Made by a program: the position numbers and the translations under genes. A stretch of 64,000 bases of DNA from Pomacea canaliculata (taxonomy: Eukaryota; Mollusca; Gastropoda; Architaenioglossa; Ampullariidae). The stretch lies in NCBI RefSeq assembly GCF_003073045.1, contig NC_037596.1:25952392-26016391 (forward strand), read 5' to 3'. How positions within the stretch are numbered: the stretch's first letter is position 1; each line of letters starts with the position of its first letter. This document shows, in pieces, positions 1 through 11,912 of this stretch. Under the pieces are notes generated by a model, which did no database searches, was not told the origin of the DNA, and saw nothing but the letters and a program-made list of their open reading frames with translations.

Positions 1-2078
1 AAGAAAGAGAGATTTATTAATATCGTGTTTTCCTCCTTAATGTCATGGCTGGGTATAAGATTTCCTATGCACAATCAAAAACATCAACTACTCATTCGAA
101 TGCTGGATCAAAGTAAACTTTGCGACAATCGTAAAGGATAAACTGTCATTTATTAATATATTCTACATCATTAGTGTGAGTTAAGCTGTTATATACATAT
201 ATACATCACAACAGTGACTGGTTATGTTCTTATTATCAGCTGCGTCATAATGATGTGGGTAAAAATGGTTTAGTAATATACATTGTAATTCTTGTTCATT
301 ACCTGTACTTGATCGTCTCAATCTTTTCTCATGTATTTATTCGTCCATCAACCTTGTTATCCCAACCGTTAATATTTTCACACGTTTGTCCAGCCTTTAC
401 TTGTTTACTCACTAAGCTCCAGGAAAGAGTGATGTTAACTCTTTTACTTTAAACTTTAAATCATTTTAATATTATTAAATCATACGAATACCTGCTTGAG
501 CAATCTTGGAAGCCAAACAACCTCGAAACAAATTTTTCAGATGTTTTCAGATTGTTAAGAATAGAAAACATTAAAAAAAATTTAGGAGAATTTCAATTGG
601 TTTATTTGTATTCTGGTTTAAATTAGTCGAGAATTTTGATACTCTGAATTCTGGTATAGGTGCTACTTACATACAGAACTCGCATCATTCAGCCAAACTA
701 GTTTTGCAGAAGTTGTCTGAGGTTCACTGAAATAAATCCTCGACAAAGGAACAGATGCACTACTCGGACTTTCCGACTTGCGAGTGAGGAGATGTCGTGG
801 CTGGATCGAGACTGTGTGGGAGGATGTCTCCTTTTCTTCCGATGTCTTTTCACGATGTTGCAATGTCATCGCAATGACCGGTTCCGTTTCTGGTATGATT
901 TAGATATTTATTCCCACTGAAACACGATTTGGATTAAAAATAGACGGAGGTGTCAGGAGGGAATGTGTGTGTGTGTGAGTGCGCGTGCGCGTGTGTGTCG
1001 CATGGGTCACGAGGTATTGCAGTGGACGTTGTTTAGCCTCATTGTCAAGAGTTGGCAACGGATGTGACCTAAATAGCAGTGACTAACACGTTCGTGGGCC
1101 AAGGAGAAGAATGAAGTCTTCTTACTTTTAGAAAGCACGCAAGCACGGAAAAATGTTTGCACACATAAAACTATGCTGTAACAAAAGTATGAAAGCTACA
1201 TTGACTAAATCATAATACACACACATACACACACCTACATACATAATACGCCCGCACACATACAAAAAACTAGAATACTAGAAAGAGAAATTAGTCACAG
1301 ATACACGCTTATAAACCAGCAGACAGCAACACAAACGCATGTGCGTTTGCACATATTCACAGCCACAAGCATATCCACACACTTGCTAAAGCACGCACGC
1401 ACATATGCATGACACTAGAGGATAGACAGACAGGCAGACACAAAAAACATAAGTTTGTTTTCTATGAGTTTATTTCTAACAGGACCTTTCACAAAAATTA
1501 CAGCAACAAGAACAAAGCAGTCTTCAGATTTTTGTCCTCGGCAAACGTTTGCGCACAAAAGATTGCCTACAATACAAAATTACATAAGTAAGATCTCTCT
1601 CTTTCTCTGTAAAGTTTCATACAGCTATAAAATTTGTCTTCTCTTTCGACACAAAGGGAAGTCACCAACAATAAATCAGAAGAGAGGTTTTTAAGGGGCC
1701 GGGGTCAATTGCAGTCACGGATTCTGACCCTTCAGCGATATACAGTTGCAAACATCGATTCTCAGAAAAAAATGTGCGATGTTGGTAAATATACAACTGA
1801 TAGACATGCTCATTTTGGTCAGTAATATATTTGTAGAGATAATCAGTACACGTTTTTACATGTGTCGTATAGGTCTAACGCTTTATTTTATGAACTCTAC
1901 CACACCACCAAGAACATGACTGAAATTCCCTTAAAACTGCAATTGTAGGTGGTAGCTTTGGGGACAACAGTTTTTGTCCGGGGTTTAGTATGGAGAGTTT
2001 GATATAAGCGTGTCTCTGTCTCAAACAATGTGTCTTTGCTTACTAACAGCGTTTGAAATGTAACTAAACAATAAAATT
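1..2078. other. Intergenic DNA at the left edge
   Basis: No receptor exon was recognised here. The stretch holds GT/CA-rich simple sequence at about 966-1000 and a long CA-rich tract at 1200-1400. One candidate orphan coding exon on the minus strand is listed separately. Everything else is AT-rich with only short ORFs that I judge to be chance. It lies downstream, in transcript sense, of the minus-strand receptor locus 1. Confidence 0.5.
671..899 (-). other. Candidate orphan coding exon, Ser/Thr-rich
   Basis: On the minus strand a frame is open from 899 to about 671. Its product is polar and rich in Ser, Thr, Glu and Lys (for example KTSEEKETSSHTVSIQ, then SEPQTTSAKLVWLND). It ends at a GTAAG donor at 670, with a second possible donor, GTATGT, at 674. 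The composition resembles a cytoplasmic loop or an intrinsically disordered segment. No membrane span or known domain is visible and no clean in-frame acceptor was found, so it may be chance. If real, it belongs to a gene running off the left edge or is a remnant of one. Confidence 0.22.
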
Positions 2079-3624
2079 TCATGTCTTGGTCAGAACTTTA
2101 CGTAGGTCCATACGAAATTTGGGATTGAAATAAAGGTAGATAACCGGGGTGATAGTACTTCTTAAGGTTGGGAGGTAGCGACACGTGGTGGCCAGGTTCA
2201 AGATCCAGGCACTGGTGTGAGGTTCGTAAAATGTCTCATGGAACTGTCTGGAAAACAAAACAAAACAGACAATGACACAATTATTAGTTAAGTGTACTAT
2301 TAGTTTGCTCAGGTGAATATCTTCCAATTGTTGGTTTTAACGAAAATGATTCACGGACTTTTAACTGCTTCAAATCGTACGTTAGTATTTCTTTTTTACT
2401 AACACAAGTGAAGTCACGCGCCTGACTGATGTGATGTAACATGTGACGTGATGATTATTGTAAACATTCAAGTGACTACTGACACATAGGATGTATACCT
2501 CCCAAAAAGAAAGAAAGAAAGAAAGAAAGAAAGAAGGAAAGAAAGAAAGAAACAAACAAACAAACAAACAAACAAACAAACAAACAAACAAACGAAAACA
2601 AGAAGAAAACACGAGAAAGCCCTCATTGCCCACTTACGCCAGTATGAGGTAAGGCAGAAGACAGACTGCATTAGTGACCGTCAGCACGAACATCATCAGC
2701 GTGGTCTTCGAGGACAGACTCTCTTGCGATTGCTGTTGCCCTCCAACCCCTTCAGGCGATGAGGACTTCTCACACCGATCGCAAAGCTTACACTTCTCTT
2801 GACACTCCTTACAGTCTGACCGCTTGTAATCATTGCCCTGGTCACGTGGTCCTAAAATGGCTGCTTCCTTATTTCCTGCAGTCTGCTGCGGAGCTACACC
2901 ACGCACTGCACGCGCCAACTGTCTCGTTTTTCTGGCTGAGAAATCGGAGCCTGCGGAGAATTCGGGAATAGGCGATCACCAGAACCACTAACCCTACTGT
3001 CGCGTAGACCACGAGGACACCACCTTGGATTTGTCTAAAAATATATCCTGGATATTCTTGCCGGAAGCTACATTTCCTGACAATGAGACCAGTCGAGGTT
3101 GTAAATTCGATTCCGTCGTGGAAAGGTGCAAAGGGAAGCGTGGCGAGGACACCCAATCCAAGAGGAAACATCAAAATGAAAGTGGCTTGTCGGGGAGACA
3201 ACTGTCGTCTGAAAGGTTGGCACACGCGACGTCGACGATCCAGACTCACACACAGCAATATACAACCGGAAACGACAATAGGGAAGCTCAACGAGAAATA
3301 CATGGCGGGACAGAAGGTAGGACCGCTGATGGTGTACATCAGGCGGAAGTAAACAATGGCGAGTGGAATGGTCAGCAGGCTGGCGGAGAAGTCGCAGACA
3401 GCCATGGCCACCACGAACACGCGCGTGGCGCTGGACTTGAACTTCTTGAGGTACACAATGAGGACCAAGAGGTTACCAGGGAGACCAGCGCAAATCAAGA
3501 CTGTGAAGATAATGGTGGACGGTAGAAGTTTCTGGAACAACTCAGAGTTGAGTTTCTCCACAGCATCTTCTGACGTGGAGGCCTGGCTGGCATTGAGTGC
3601 ATCTGGATGGGTAGTCGAGTTCAT
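2079..3624 (-). pseudogene. Receptor locus 1: class A GPCR, frame broken in ICL3
   Basis: A rhodopsin-like seven-helix receptor in two recognised exons: 3624-2638 (TM1-TM6) and 2247-2079 (TM7 and tail). The intron runs from a GTAAGTG donor to a TTTTCCAG acceptor. Visible marks are GLPGNLLV (TM1), AVCDFSA with D2.50, FCPAMY with the TM3 cysteine, SLDRRRRVCQPF in place of DRY, VRKCSF (the ECL2 cysteine), CLLP in TM6, and TPVIY in place of NPxxY. The frame breaks once between about 2870 and 2935 in the third intracellular loop; the two exons total 1156 nt, one over a multiple of three. After the break the loop holds an unusual cysteine cluster (CKECQEKCKLCDRC). The ATG at 3624 follows a TTTTAG acceptor, but the phase differs from its relatives and no upstream coding exon was found. 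It is a pseudogene, or the break is a sequence error. Ligand unknown. Confidence 0.8.
2504..2593. repeat. (GAAA)n/(CAAA)n microsatellite
   Basis: A compound tetranucleotide run, first GAAA units and then CAAA units, lies inside the last intron of locus 1, about 45 bp past the splice donor on the minus strand. Its translations (runs of F, L, S, V and C) are artefacts. Confidence 0.95.
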
Positions 3625-3633
3625 GATTGAGCT

Positions 3634-6320
3634 AAAACAAAGATGTTTACAGAAAAAATGAGGTTTACAAAATTATCTTTTGAAAGATTAGCCCGCACGT
3701 AAAGAACACACACAAAATGTTAGCGTATTACATAGAATCATAGCCATCACATTATTTCAAACAATAATAGAAAGTATGCATTTCTAAGAAAACAGCTTAA
3801 GTAATATAATTCTAGACAAAACTTGTGGATGTAAGGATGTCTGCACTAAAAATGTCTAAAGTACTTACCAAATTTTCCGCCAAGAACTATAGAGTGTTCA
3901 TTGTTGACAGTGAGGTATCCAACTGTGGTCGAGCACTCTTCCTCTCGAAACTTGTATCAGTCAGGCGACAATAAAATTTAAACAATAAATCTGTTTTTGT
4001 TTTGAAAAAGAGACCTGAGACAGTCATTTTTTTCCGGCTCATATTCTTTTTTTTGGTGACGGGTCACATGAGCTATGTACAGGAAGCCGTACACTTGTAG
4101 TCTACCTTTACTTCAAGAATTACAACAATCAGAAGGTAAGAGCAGCTGTGAAAAAAACAGTTTACAAACAATATCTGCAAAACCTGTCATATTTTTGTCA
4201 CTTAACAATAAACAAAAATGATGATAACACTTTCAAGAAACTACAATACTGACTGAAAGTGAGTAGCTCCTATCTTTAACCAACGAGAAACTGAAACTAA
4301 AATAATGTACCCATAATATTTGACTTGAATGTCGCAAAATATAAAAATGATTCACATATCAAAAGGACAGAAAATAGACACACGCGCACGCACGCACGTA
4401 CCCAGGGTCACATACAAAAACACGCCGAGCAATTATTTAGTTCCTTCTTTCGATTAATCATTGTTTCTGGAATTTTTTGGGATGGGTGTTAGATAATTTC
4501 CTTGTTTGTCATATTTATCCTGAGGTAGCTTTCTGTATTGTCTTCATAAAATACTACTAAAAATAAGACAATATGCGATAGAGAGAAATACTGTCGATAA
4601 TGTGAGTGGAATTTTAGATTCTAGCTTTCAAATAATTATATTCGTCCTCCATCATACGTTGAAAGGACTTAATAAAGGCCATCAGTTTCATTGGAGGAGA
4701 AAATAAAAGCTGTGTTGTCTTATTCTCGTGCGACTGTCCCCACCCTCTGTGTAACAACCTCAAGAAGACTGGGGTCGAGTTCTTGCCGGTCTCAGAGCCT
4801 CTCACAGACCAGCAATGGCCGACCGAGGTCAGAGGTCTTATCTCGCGAATAACTTTGCGAAACCTTTGACCTCCCGTTAGGCGACAGGTGGCCCCTCTAA
4901 CCGCAGGGCAGCTAGAGGACCGTCGACATTGGCATAAGCAATCCCATCATGAGGGGAATGCCTTGGGCAATCTGCTAGTGCGCATGCGCAAACTAGAAAT
5001 AATCATAGCAAGAGTAACTGTTCAACATTTGGAGAATATTTCATTATTTATATTTTTTTCCAGCCGAGATAAACTGCACTTTCTTCTTTTGGTAAGTAAG
5101 CCTTGTATTTGCTATATTTATATAGTCTTCAGTTGTTGACAAATAGCATTTGACAGGACAGCAACATCAGTGTCGATGAGAGTGACTAGCAATCGTCTCA
5201 AATTAACCGAAAGCAGCAGAAGAGTTCCTGAGAAAAGCTCATAAATATCGCATTACGAAGCTAGCTGGGAGGACGAATAGGCCGGCGGAAGTGGCTTAAA
5301 GTTTAGACGAAACTCATCGGATTTAGAGACTCGGTCGGCTCTTGCCGGTCTGTAGGTGGCTTGGAGATGCAACAAGACCTTGGGGACAGGTCCCTCTACC
5401 AGTGATTAATTACATTAAGTTAACGACAGTTCAACTATTTACAGGTCATACTTTTAACATTGCACTCTTTACTAACTCGGGGTTTTGCTCTTAGCATTCG
5501 ACAGAAACTGAAAGAGTTTAAGCGTCCTCAAGCTCTATAAAATTTGTGGTGTGAATGCCATTGTCTTTAAGCAGGTCATAATCTATAAATCAGTTCCGAG
5601 CAGATTGTGGCTTAGGATAACTAATTTTAGTCCCTTTGTCGTGTGTTAATTTTGAAGAATTAATTCATCGTCTCGTGAATTAAGTGCTTGTGTCCCAAGA
5701 CGACATTTATACAAAGTATCTTTGTTGTGATAACAAGGAATCATATTACCACTTCTGTACAACAGCACTAAACAAATGAAACTCTCGTCAGTTTACCCAA
5801 ACAACAAACAAATTTCTTCATGCTTTTATATAAGCTTCTAACTCATATCTGACACGAGTCAGATAATCATTTTATTGTTATAGGTCATTCAGGTTCGTTT
5901 AATCACTTTTTAACTATATACAACATATTAAACCATATTGGACAGCACAATGGGAATGATATTCAGACAAAGTTTCAGGCAGTGTGCGACACCGATATCA
6001 GACACGGCTTCCTGCTAGAATATCTCAATCCAAGGCTCATGTCCGGAGTCTTTGCTGGCTTGCTTGTGAAATCTTGAAAACAAATCTTGTAATCACCGAT
6101 CTACAGTTTCTCCATTCGCTCTTGGTTTCGATAGTCGACTTGCAACTTCACAGCAAAGGGCGAAAAGTAAACATATCAAAGTTTAAACAGAACCTTGTCC
6201 AGAATTACAAAATTTGCTTCTTGAACTTTGCTATTTGAAGTCGACTTGCAACTTGGAATCTTCCTTGCCTTTGTATGTTTGAAAATCTTGGAGACAGCAC
6301 GTGGAGACTGACATAATAAG
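3634..6320. other. Intergenic region between loci 1 and 2
   Basis: This is 5' of locus 1 and 3' of locus 2, both on the minus strand. At 5600-5770 it shares diverged blocks with 8700-8880 (a stretch with GTGTGTTAA..TTTTGAA and a CCCAAGACGACATTTATAC-like stretch), so it is a duplicated intergenic unit. A more GC-rich patch at 4790-5000 contains GTGCGCATGCGCA; it could be a promoter or an old repeat, but I recognise nothing specific. No further receptor exon was seen. Confidence 0.5.
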
Positions 6321-8171
6321 CTACTTGTGAAAGTAAAATATCCCAAAATTAAGAAACTGTCGAGAGTGTAAACGGAATTTGGGATTAAAATACAGGTAGA
6401 TGAAAGGGTTGATGGTGCTTCTTAAGGTCGGAAGATAAACGCACGTGACACTCAAGTTCATGACCCAGGCCTTCCTGTTTGGCTCGTAAACAGTTTCAGG
6501 TAAAGCTCTGAAACACAACAAAAAGACGAAAGCACAGTAAATGTCATTATGTCAGCAGATAAATATTTTCCAAGCATACATTTGTACCAACACATACCCA
6601 TGTGCACGCGTAAGTGCATGTAGATATAAGTAACATAAATATGATAAACTTGTGAAACAAGGCGCACTTAAATACATTCATACACATCCACACAAATTTT
6701 TAAAAAGTAATCGCTCTTCACATATATACATGTGCTTACGTCCAGATTATATAAGGTGTGAGGCAGACGAGAGTTGTGATGGTCAGGACAAACATCACAA
6801 GCGTTGTCTTTGAGGTCAGAAACTTTCTCGAGTGATGTACCCTGACACTCTTTCTATGTCTTGCTGGTAGAGCCCGACTTGCAGACATCTTGGGGTCCTC
6901 TGCCTTGAGCTCTTCATTTCCACCCTCTGTCCGAGCGACACATCTCTCCTCGTCACGTGACTCTACGTAGTCTTCTGTTGTATTTTCGACTTCATCTTCT
7001 GATTCTCTACCTGAAATTGGGGATGGCGTCCCGGACAAGCCTGTTTCTTGCTGACCGATATCACACATTAGGTTCCGACCAAGTCTCTTAGTCTGCTGCT
7101 TGACTCGATACAGGATGTGACCGTAGGAACCCACCAACAGGGTGAGGCCGACGACACAGTACACTGCCAGAACAATGCCCTCAACAAGTTTGGCAAATTT
7201 TCCCGGAGTCTCTTTCTGAAAGCAGCACTTTCTGACAATTAGACCAGTCGTGGTATTAAACTGCATTCCTGTGTAGAAGGTAACAAAAGGAAACGTTGCT
7301 ATGGCGGACAGGATGAATGGTACAACCAAGAGGAAGGTCGCTTGTCGTGCATCCAGCTGAGGTCTGAGAGGCTGACACACGCGACGTCGACGATCCAGAC
7401 TCGCACACACCAACACAAAGCAAGAAATATAGACAGGGATTCTCAGCACCAAGTATGTACTAGTACAAAAAGCTGGGCTGCTGATGGTGTACATGTGGCG
7501 ATAATACACGAGATTCACAGGAAGCGCAGAAAGATTGACCAAGAAATCGCTCATGGCCATGGTCATCACGAACACACGTGTGGCGCTGGTCTTGAACTTC
7601 CTGAGGTACACGAGGAAGACGAAGAGGTTGCCAATAACTCCTACGCAGTTCAATAGGGTGAACAAAATGGTCGATAGCGACAGTTTCTGGAACAACTCTT
7701 TACTGAGATTGTTTATGTCACTTGGGGTTGTCAAGACACTTCCCGGTAAAGTTGTACTGTTGGATGTGTTGACTTCTAAAGAAAAAAAAATGTGTCGGAC
7801 ATTATTTGAATGTGTGACAAGACTTAAATAATTAAATGTTTTTATCCCGCGTATAAGCTGTTTTATACTGGAATTTAGGATACAAAAGTATTCTAAAATC
7901 CTAATTGTAATAAATCCTGAAGTACATCACAGTCCAGTCTTAAGAATTCAATTTATTCTCATTTTAACATAACCGGATAGTGATTTGCAGAGTAAAAATC
8001 ATGCTCAGTGTACGACTCGTTAATATGTAAAATGTACATACTTGGATATCACAGAAATTCTGCATACCACTACAATAAACACTTTAATAAGTAGAATGAA
8101 AGAATAAAAAAATCAAACAAACCGTTGTGAACAAGGCTAAGCGCAGTAAAGCTGTCTTCCTCCATAGCCAT
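6321..8171 (-). CDS. Receptor locus 2: class A GPCR, subfamily A, intact
   Basis: An intact receptor of 423 aa in three exons: 8171-8123, 7775-6740 and 6507-6321 (49+1036+187 nt, in frame). The short first exon codes MAMEEDSFTALSLVHN plus one base and ends CG|GTTTGT. The main exon starts after TTTCTTTAG with EVNTSNSTTL, which holds an N-glycosylation site. Then come GVIGNLFVFLVYL (TM1), AMSDFLVN with D2.50, AFCTSTY (the TM3 cysteine), SLDRRRRVCQPLRP, VRKCCF (the ECL2 cysteine), a long acidic ICL3 (ENTTEDYVESRDEERC) and CLTPYI in TM6. The last exon gives ALPETVYEP, then NPFIYLYFNPKF and the tail FLNFGIFYFHK. It is a plasma-membrane receptor, presumably G-protein coupled, of a chemosensory or peptide type; the ligand cannot be read. 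The start is the first ATG of the small exon, with a second in-frame ATG two codons later. Confidence 0.85.
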
Positions 8172-9555
8172 CGTAGGTGGTGCTGTTCATTAAAAAAACT
8201 GATCCCTGCCTGTAGTCACAGCTACAACTGCTTTAAGAGTTATCTCCTCACAATGCCAGCTCCATCTGTGTGAGAGTGAAAACGAGCCTACCGCACATTG
8301 TGTCTGACAGGACGGAAGTACAGGAAACACAAAACTTTCTGGATTAAAAGATAACAAGAAACTGTTCTATTAAAGTATGAACATAATTGCTTCCCCTGTT
8401 GCCATAGAGTCCCCTTGTGTTTGAAATGTATTGGCAAACCAAGCTTTGCATGCTGGCCTCATTTTATTGTCCTTAAAATCGTCGGTTTCCTGTGATCCTA
8501 GCCCGATATTCACACTGATGATGTCCAGCGACGACAGCTTATCCCTTTAATTAAATTTAATACTTAATCGTGTTATCCCCTTAATAAATAGAGAAGACTG
8601 GCTCTGAAAAGTCGACATAAATGTAAGAAATTGTAGCATCGACAAGCTTTTGAATTCTCTGATATCTGATATTGATGAGCTTATTACTTGAGTTGTAATC
8701 TGGACATTTTCTCACAGAGGAGTCTGGTTAAGGAAAATTAATTTCGATCAGCTAGTTGTGTGTTAACTTTAATGAATGAATGTTTATGTCACATCCATTT
8801 AAAAGTAGGTGTTTCCCGAGACGAGATTTCAACTGAGCACCTAATGAATTTCTGTCGTGGTAACAATCAAGTGCTTCATCCCACGCTCTGGTCAAAGCGA
8901 AGTAACTCTTGTCATTCCACAACAAAAACGCTATAGGTTATTTCCCCTTCTCCGTTGCATCTAGTCTTGTAACTCTCATATTTGACATAATGTAGAGTTA
9001 GAATTCTGTATTATAAAAGTTTGTTTAGTTACGTCCAAAATAAATAAATAAATAAATAAAATAAAAATAATCATGTATGAAATTTTTAAAGCACACACAC
9101 ACATGTACACATAATGCACACACAAGCACAAATGCATACTTAGTGTGTTTCCCGTAATTTATTTTGCTGAAGTACACACATACTCACAGACACAACATTT
9201 ACATTAAAAAATTAAAAGGAATAAATATCTAACGCTGAGCGTCATTCGAATACCTAGTTTATTTTCCTCAAGCTAAGAAAACAAACCGATGTTTAAAAAA
9301 TAGCTTAGTTTTAAGAAATGTAATTAGAGAAATTCGTTCGCTTATTTACCCGACAACACTGTTATACATAGTAGTAATCGCCAGGATGAAGATTCCCACG
9401 TATAGAAGCCAAACGAGCACCACCTTCATGCAACATTGTTCTCCGACAAACACACATTCTGATTCATTCATTTTTTTTTTCGCTTTCGTTTTCTTGGAGA
9501 AGGGTTTCTTCCCGTTCTCGTTTATCTGCTTTAAAAAGCTGACTTACATTGAAAA
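8172..9555. other. Intergenic region between loci 2 and 3
   Basis: This is 5' of locus 2 and 3' of locus 3. Blocks near 8300 (GACGGAAGTACAG) recur upstream of locus 12 at about 63145. The stretch 8870-9010 recurs at 59930-60060 and, inverted, at 21720-21880. A short (AAAT)n run lies at about 9043-9066 and CA-rich sequence at 9095-9160. No coding exon was recognised. Confidence 0.55.
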
Positions 9556-11099
9556 CTACTGATGAATGTAAGACATCAAGAAATAAAGAAACTGTCGACA
9601 GTAGGAGTAGAATTTGGGATTAAAATAAAGGTAGATGAATGGGTTGATGGTGCTTCTTAAGCTCGGAAGATAAACGGATGTTACTTCCAAGTTCATGACC
9701 CAAGACTTCATGTGCGGCTCGTAATAGGATTCGGGTAAAGGTCTGCAGACATAATAAAGCATATGAAAGTACAATTAATGTGATTGTTTTACTTGATACC
9801 ATACTTGATAACATTTTAAGCTAACGAAAAGATTGCATTATATGCTATGTTTTACAGCTTTTAAACTATCTATCACATGTATACCGATTTCCCCAGACCA
9901 CTTCCTGCATATTATTGCAAGACTATTATACGTGAGTATGATTGTTTTCGTGGATAAGAAACACAAAAACTAAACTCTGTTCCTAACCATACATATGCTT
10001 ACGTCCAGATTATATAAGGCGTGAGGCAGACGACAGTTGTGATGGTCAGTACAAACATGACAAGAGTTGTCTTTGAGGCCAGACGAGTCCTCGACTGATG
10101 TACCTCGACACTCATCTTTCGTCTTGCTGGTAGCGGATGACCTGCAGACACACTGGGGTCCTCTTCCATCACCTCTCTGGCTCCACCTTCTGGCTGATCG
10201 ACGACACAGCTTTCCTGGTCACGTGACTCTCCTGAGATGTCTCTGGTCTTTTTGACTTCCTTCTCTGAACTGTTACCTTTATTTGGAGATGACATCACGG
10301 ACATTCCAATTTGTGGCTGACCAATGTTACATGTTTGATTCTGAGCAAGTTTCTTGCTCTGTTGCTTGACTCGATACAGGATGTGGCCGTAAGTACCAAC
10401 CACCATGGACAGACCAACTATACAGTACACTGCCAGAAGAAGTCCCTCCGCCTTTTTTAAAAAGACTCCAGGAAACTCTTCCCGAAAGCAACATTTTCTG
10501 ACAGTTAGACCAGTCGATGTCGTAAACTGGATTCCACTGTGAAATCCTACAAAAGGAAGCGTTGCTATGGCGGACAGGATGAATGGCACAGCCAAGAGGA
10601 AGGTCGCTTGTCGTGCATCCAGCTGAGGTCTGAGAGGCTGACACACGCGACGTCGACGATCCAGACTCGCACACACCAACACAAAGCAAGAAACATAGAC
10701 TGGGATTCTCAGCACCAAGTATGTAATAGTACAAAATGTAGGGCTGCTGATGGTGTACATGTGGCGATAATACACTAGATTCACAGGAAGCGCAGAAAGA
10801 TTGACCAAGAAATCGCACATGGCCATGGTCATCACAAACACACGTGTGGCGCTGGTCTTGAACTTCCTGAGGTACACGAGGAAGACAAAGAGGTTGCCGG
10901 GAACACCTACACAGTTTATGAAAGTAAACAGCATGGTCGATGGAAGGAGTTTATGGAACAGCTCAGAACTTAATTCGTCCATGTCACTTGGGGTTGTCAA
11001 GAGATTTCTTGGTGAAGATGAACTATTAATATGCCCGATACTTGTGTCCATTTCTGAAGAAACCAATGCGTCAAATATTGCTTGAGCTAGATTTGTCAT
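9556..11099 (-). CDS. Receptor locus 3: class A GPCR, subfamily A, first exon missing
   Basis: The main exon ends at 10003 and the last exon is 9742-9556. Relatives splice into the main exon at 11053 (TTTCTTCAG, then EMDTSIGHINSSSSP). Here, however, no counterpart of their small start exon lies within 800 bp upstream, and the intron sequence joins far-upstream sequence at about 11105. Two in-frame ATGs could serve: 11099, which reads through the old acceptor (427 aa), or 11051 (411 aa). Marks are GVPGNLFVFLVYL, AMCDFLVN, TFCTITY, SLDRRRRVCQPLRP, VRKCCF, CLTPYI in TM6, and NPFIYLYFNPKF with the tail FLYFLMSYIHQ. ICL3 is long and charged (KKTRDISGESRDQESC). All splice sites of the last intron are intact. 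It may still be expressed, but the N-terminus and transcription start are uncertain. Confidence 0.75.
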
Positions 11100-11912
11100 T
11101 AAATATCTAAACAAGACTTGCCTTACTGGCCAAAGTTCCACTACTAAGAATGTTCACCTCAAAACCTCTGGCTTCTTCTGTTCTTCACACACTGTCGAAG
11201 ACGACTGTCCGTTACAAAAGGCTTTTAACGATGATATCACCACGAGGAGGTCACTGATGCAATCAAACAGGACTGTCGACTTTTCACAGTTCAGACTTTC
11301 TATATATCCCGCTTGTATGTATGTATGTCCTGTTAACAATAGACTGCAATGAAAGATTCATGAGGTTATTAAGTCTACGATATCTGAACCCGCTGGCTTC
11401 ACGTGGGTCTTAGTCTGGCAATCACTTCCGGACAAAGTGTGAGTCGAGATAATGTCTTGTGATTTCAATACTATGTTAAGCACACTTACAAGTTCTCGTA
11501 GTCAGCTATTCCATGGCAACTATGTGAACAGCATCCTCACTAAATGTTGGTCCTGAAAACATAATAATCTACTTCAAATTCCTAATAGTTACATTATTTA
11601 GTCGATTGATTCATTGATTGTTTATGTATTGATTATTATTCAATAAAAAGGTATAGAGAATGGTGTGATGCAGTATTGTACACAAGCCTCAGTATAAATA
11701 TTATTACTAAAGACATGAAAGCAGTCGATACATTTTCCTTGTATGGTATCTATAAATGCAAAGAGTGAACACAGGATACGATTTGAAAAGCATTTCCGTT
11801 GCGGCTTATCAACATCTTATTGCTTTCGCCAAGAGATGCTAGTGGTTTCTAGTTTTAGTTGTGACAAGAGGCAATGAGCAGTGTTTACAGAGCATCACAT
11901 CCTGCGAAGGCA
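11100..11912. other. Divergent intergenic region between loci 3 and 4
   Basis: This is the head-to-head point of the array: locus 3 runs left and locus 4 runs right. The part at 11110-11480 resembles 63640-63990 upstream of locus 12 (shared CACACACTGTCGA, CTTCACGTGGGT and CAAAGTGTGAGTC). So the upstream regions of these two minus-strand loci are duplicates. Immediately before the locus 4 start, GAGCAGTGTTTACAGAGC matches the leader of loci 5, 7, 8 and 9. Confidence 0.55.

Noticed and set aside
2382-2671. Hydrophobic ORFs rich in F, L, S, V and C on the minus strand
   Set aside because: They are translations of the (GAAA)n/(CAAA)n repeat in the intron of locus 1.
7342-7656. His/Glu-rich ORFs antisense to the receptor main exons (also at 15807, 33599 and 62118)
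   Set aside because: They recur at every locus only because the sense strand is conserved, and carry no independent features.
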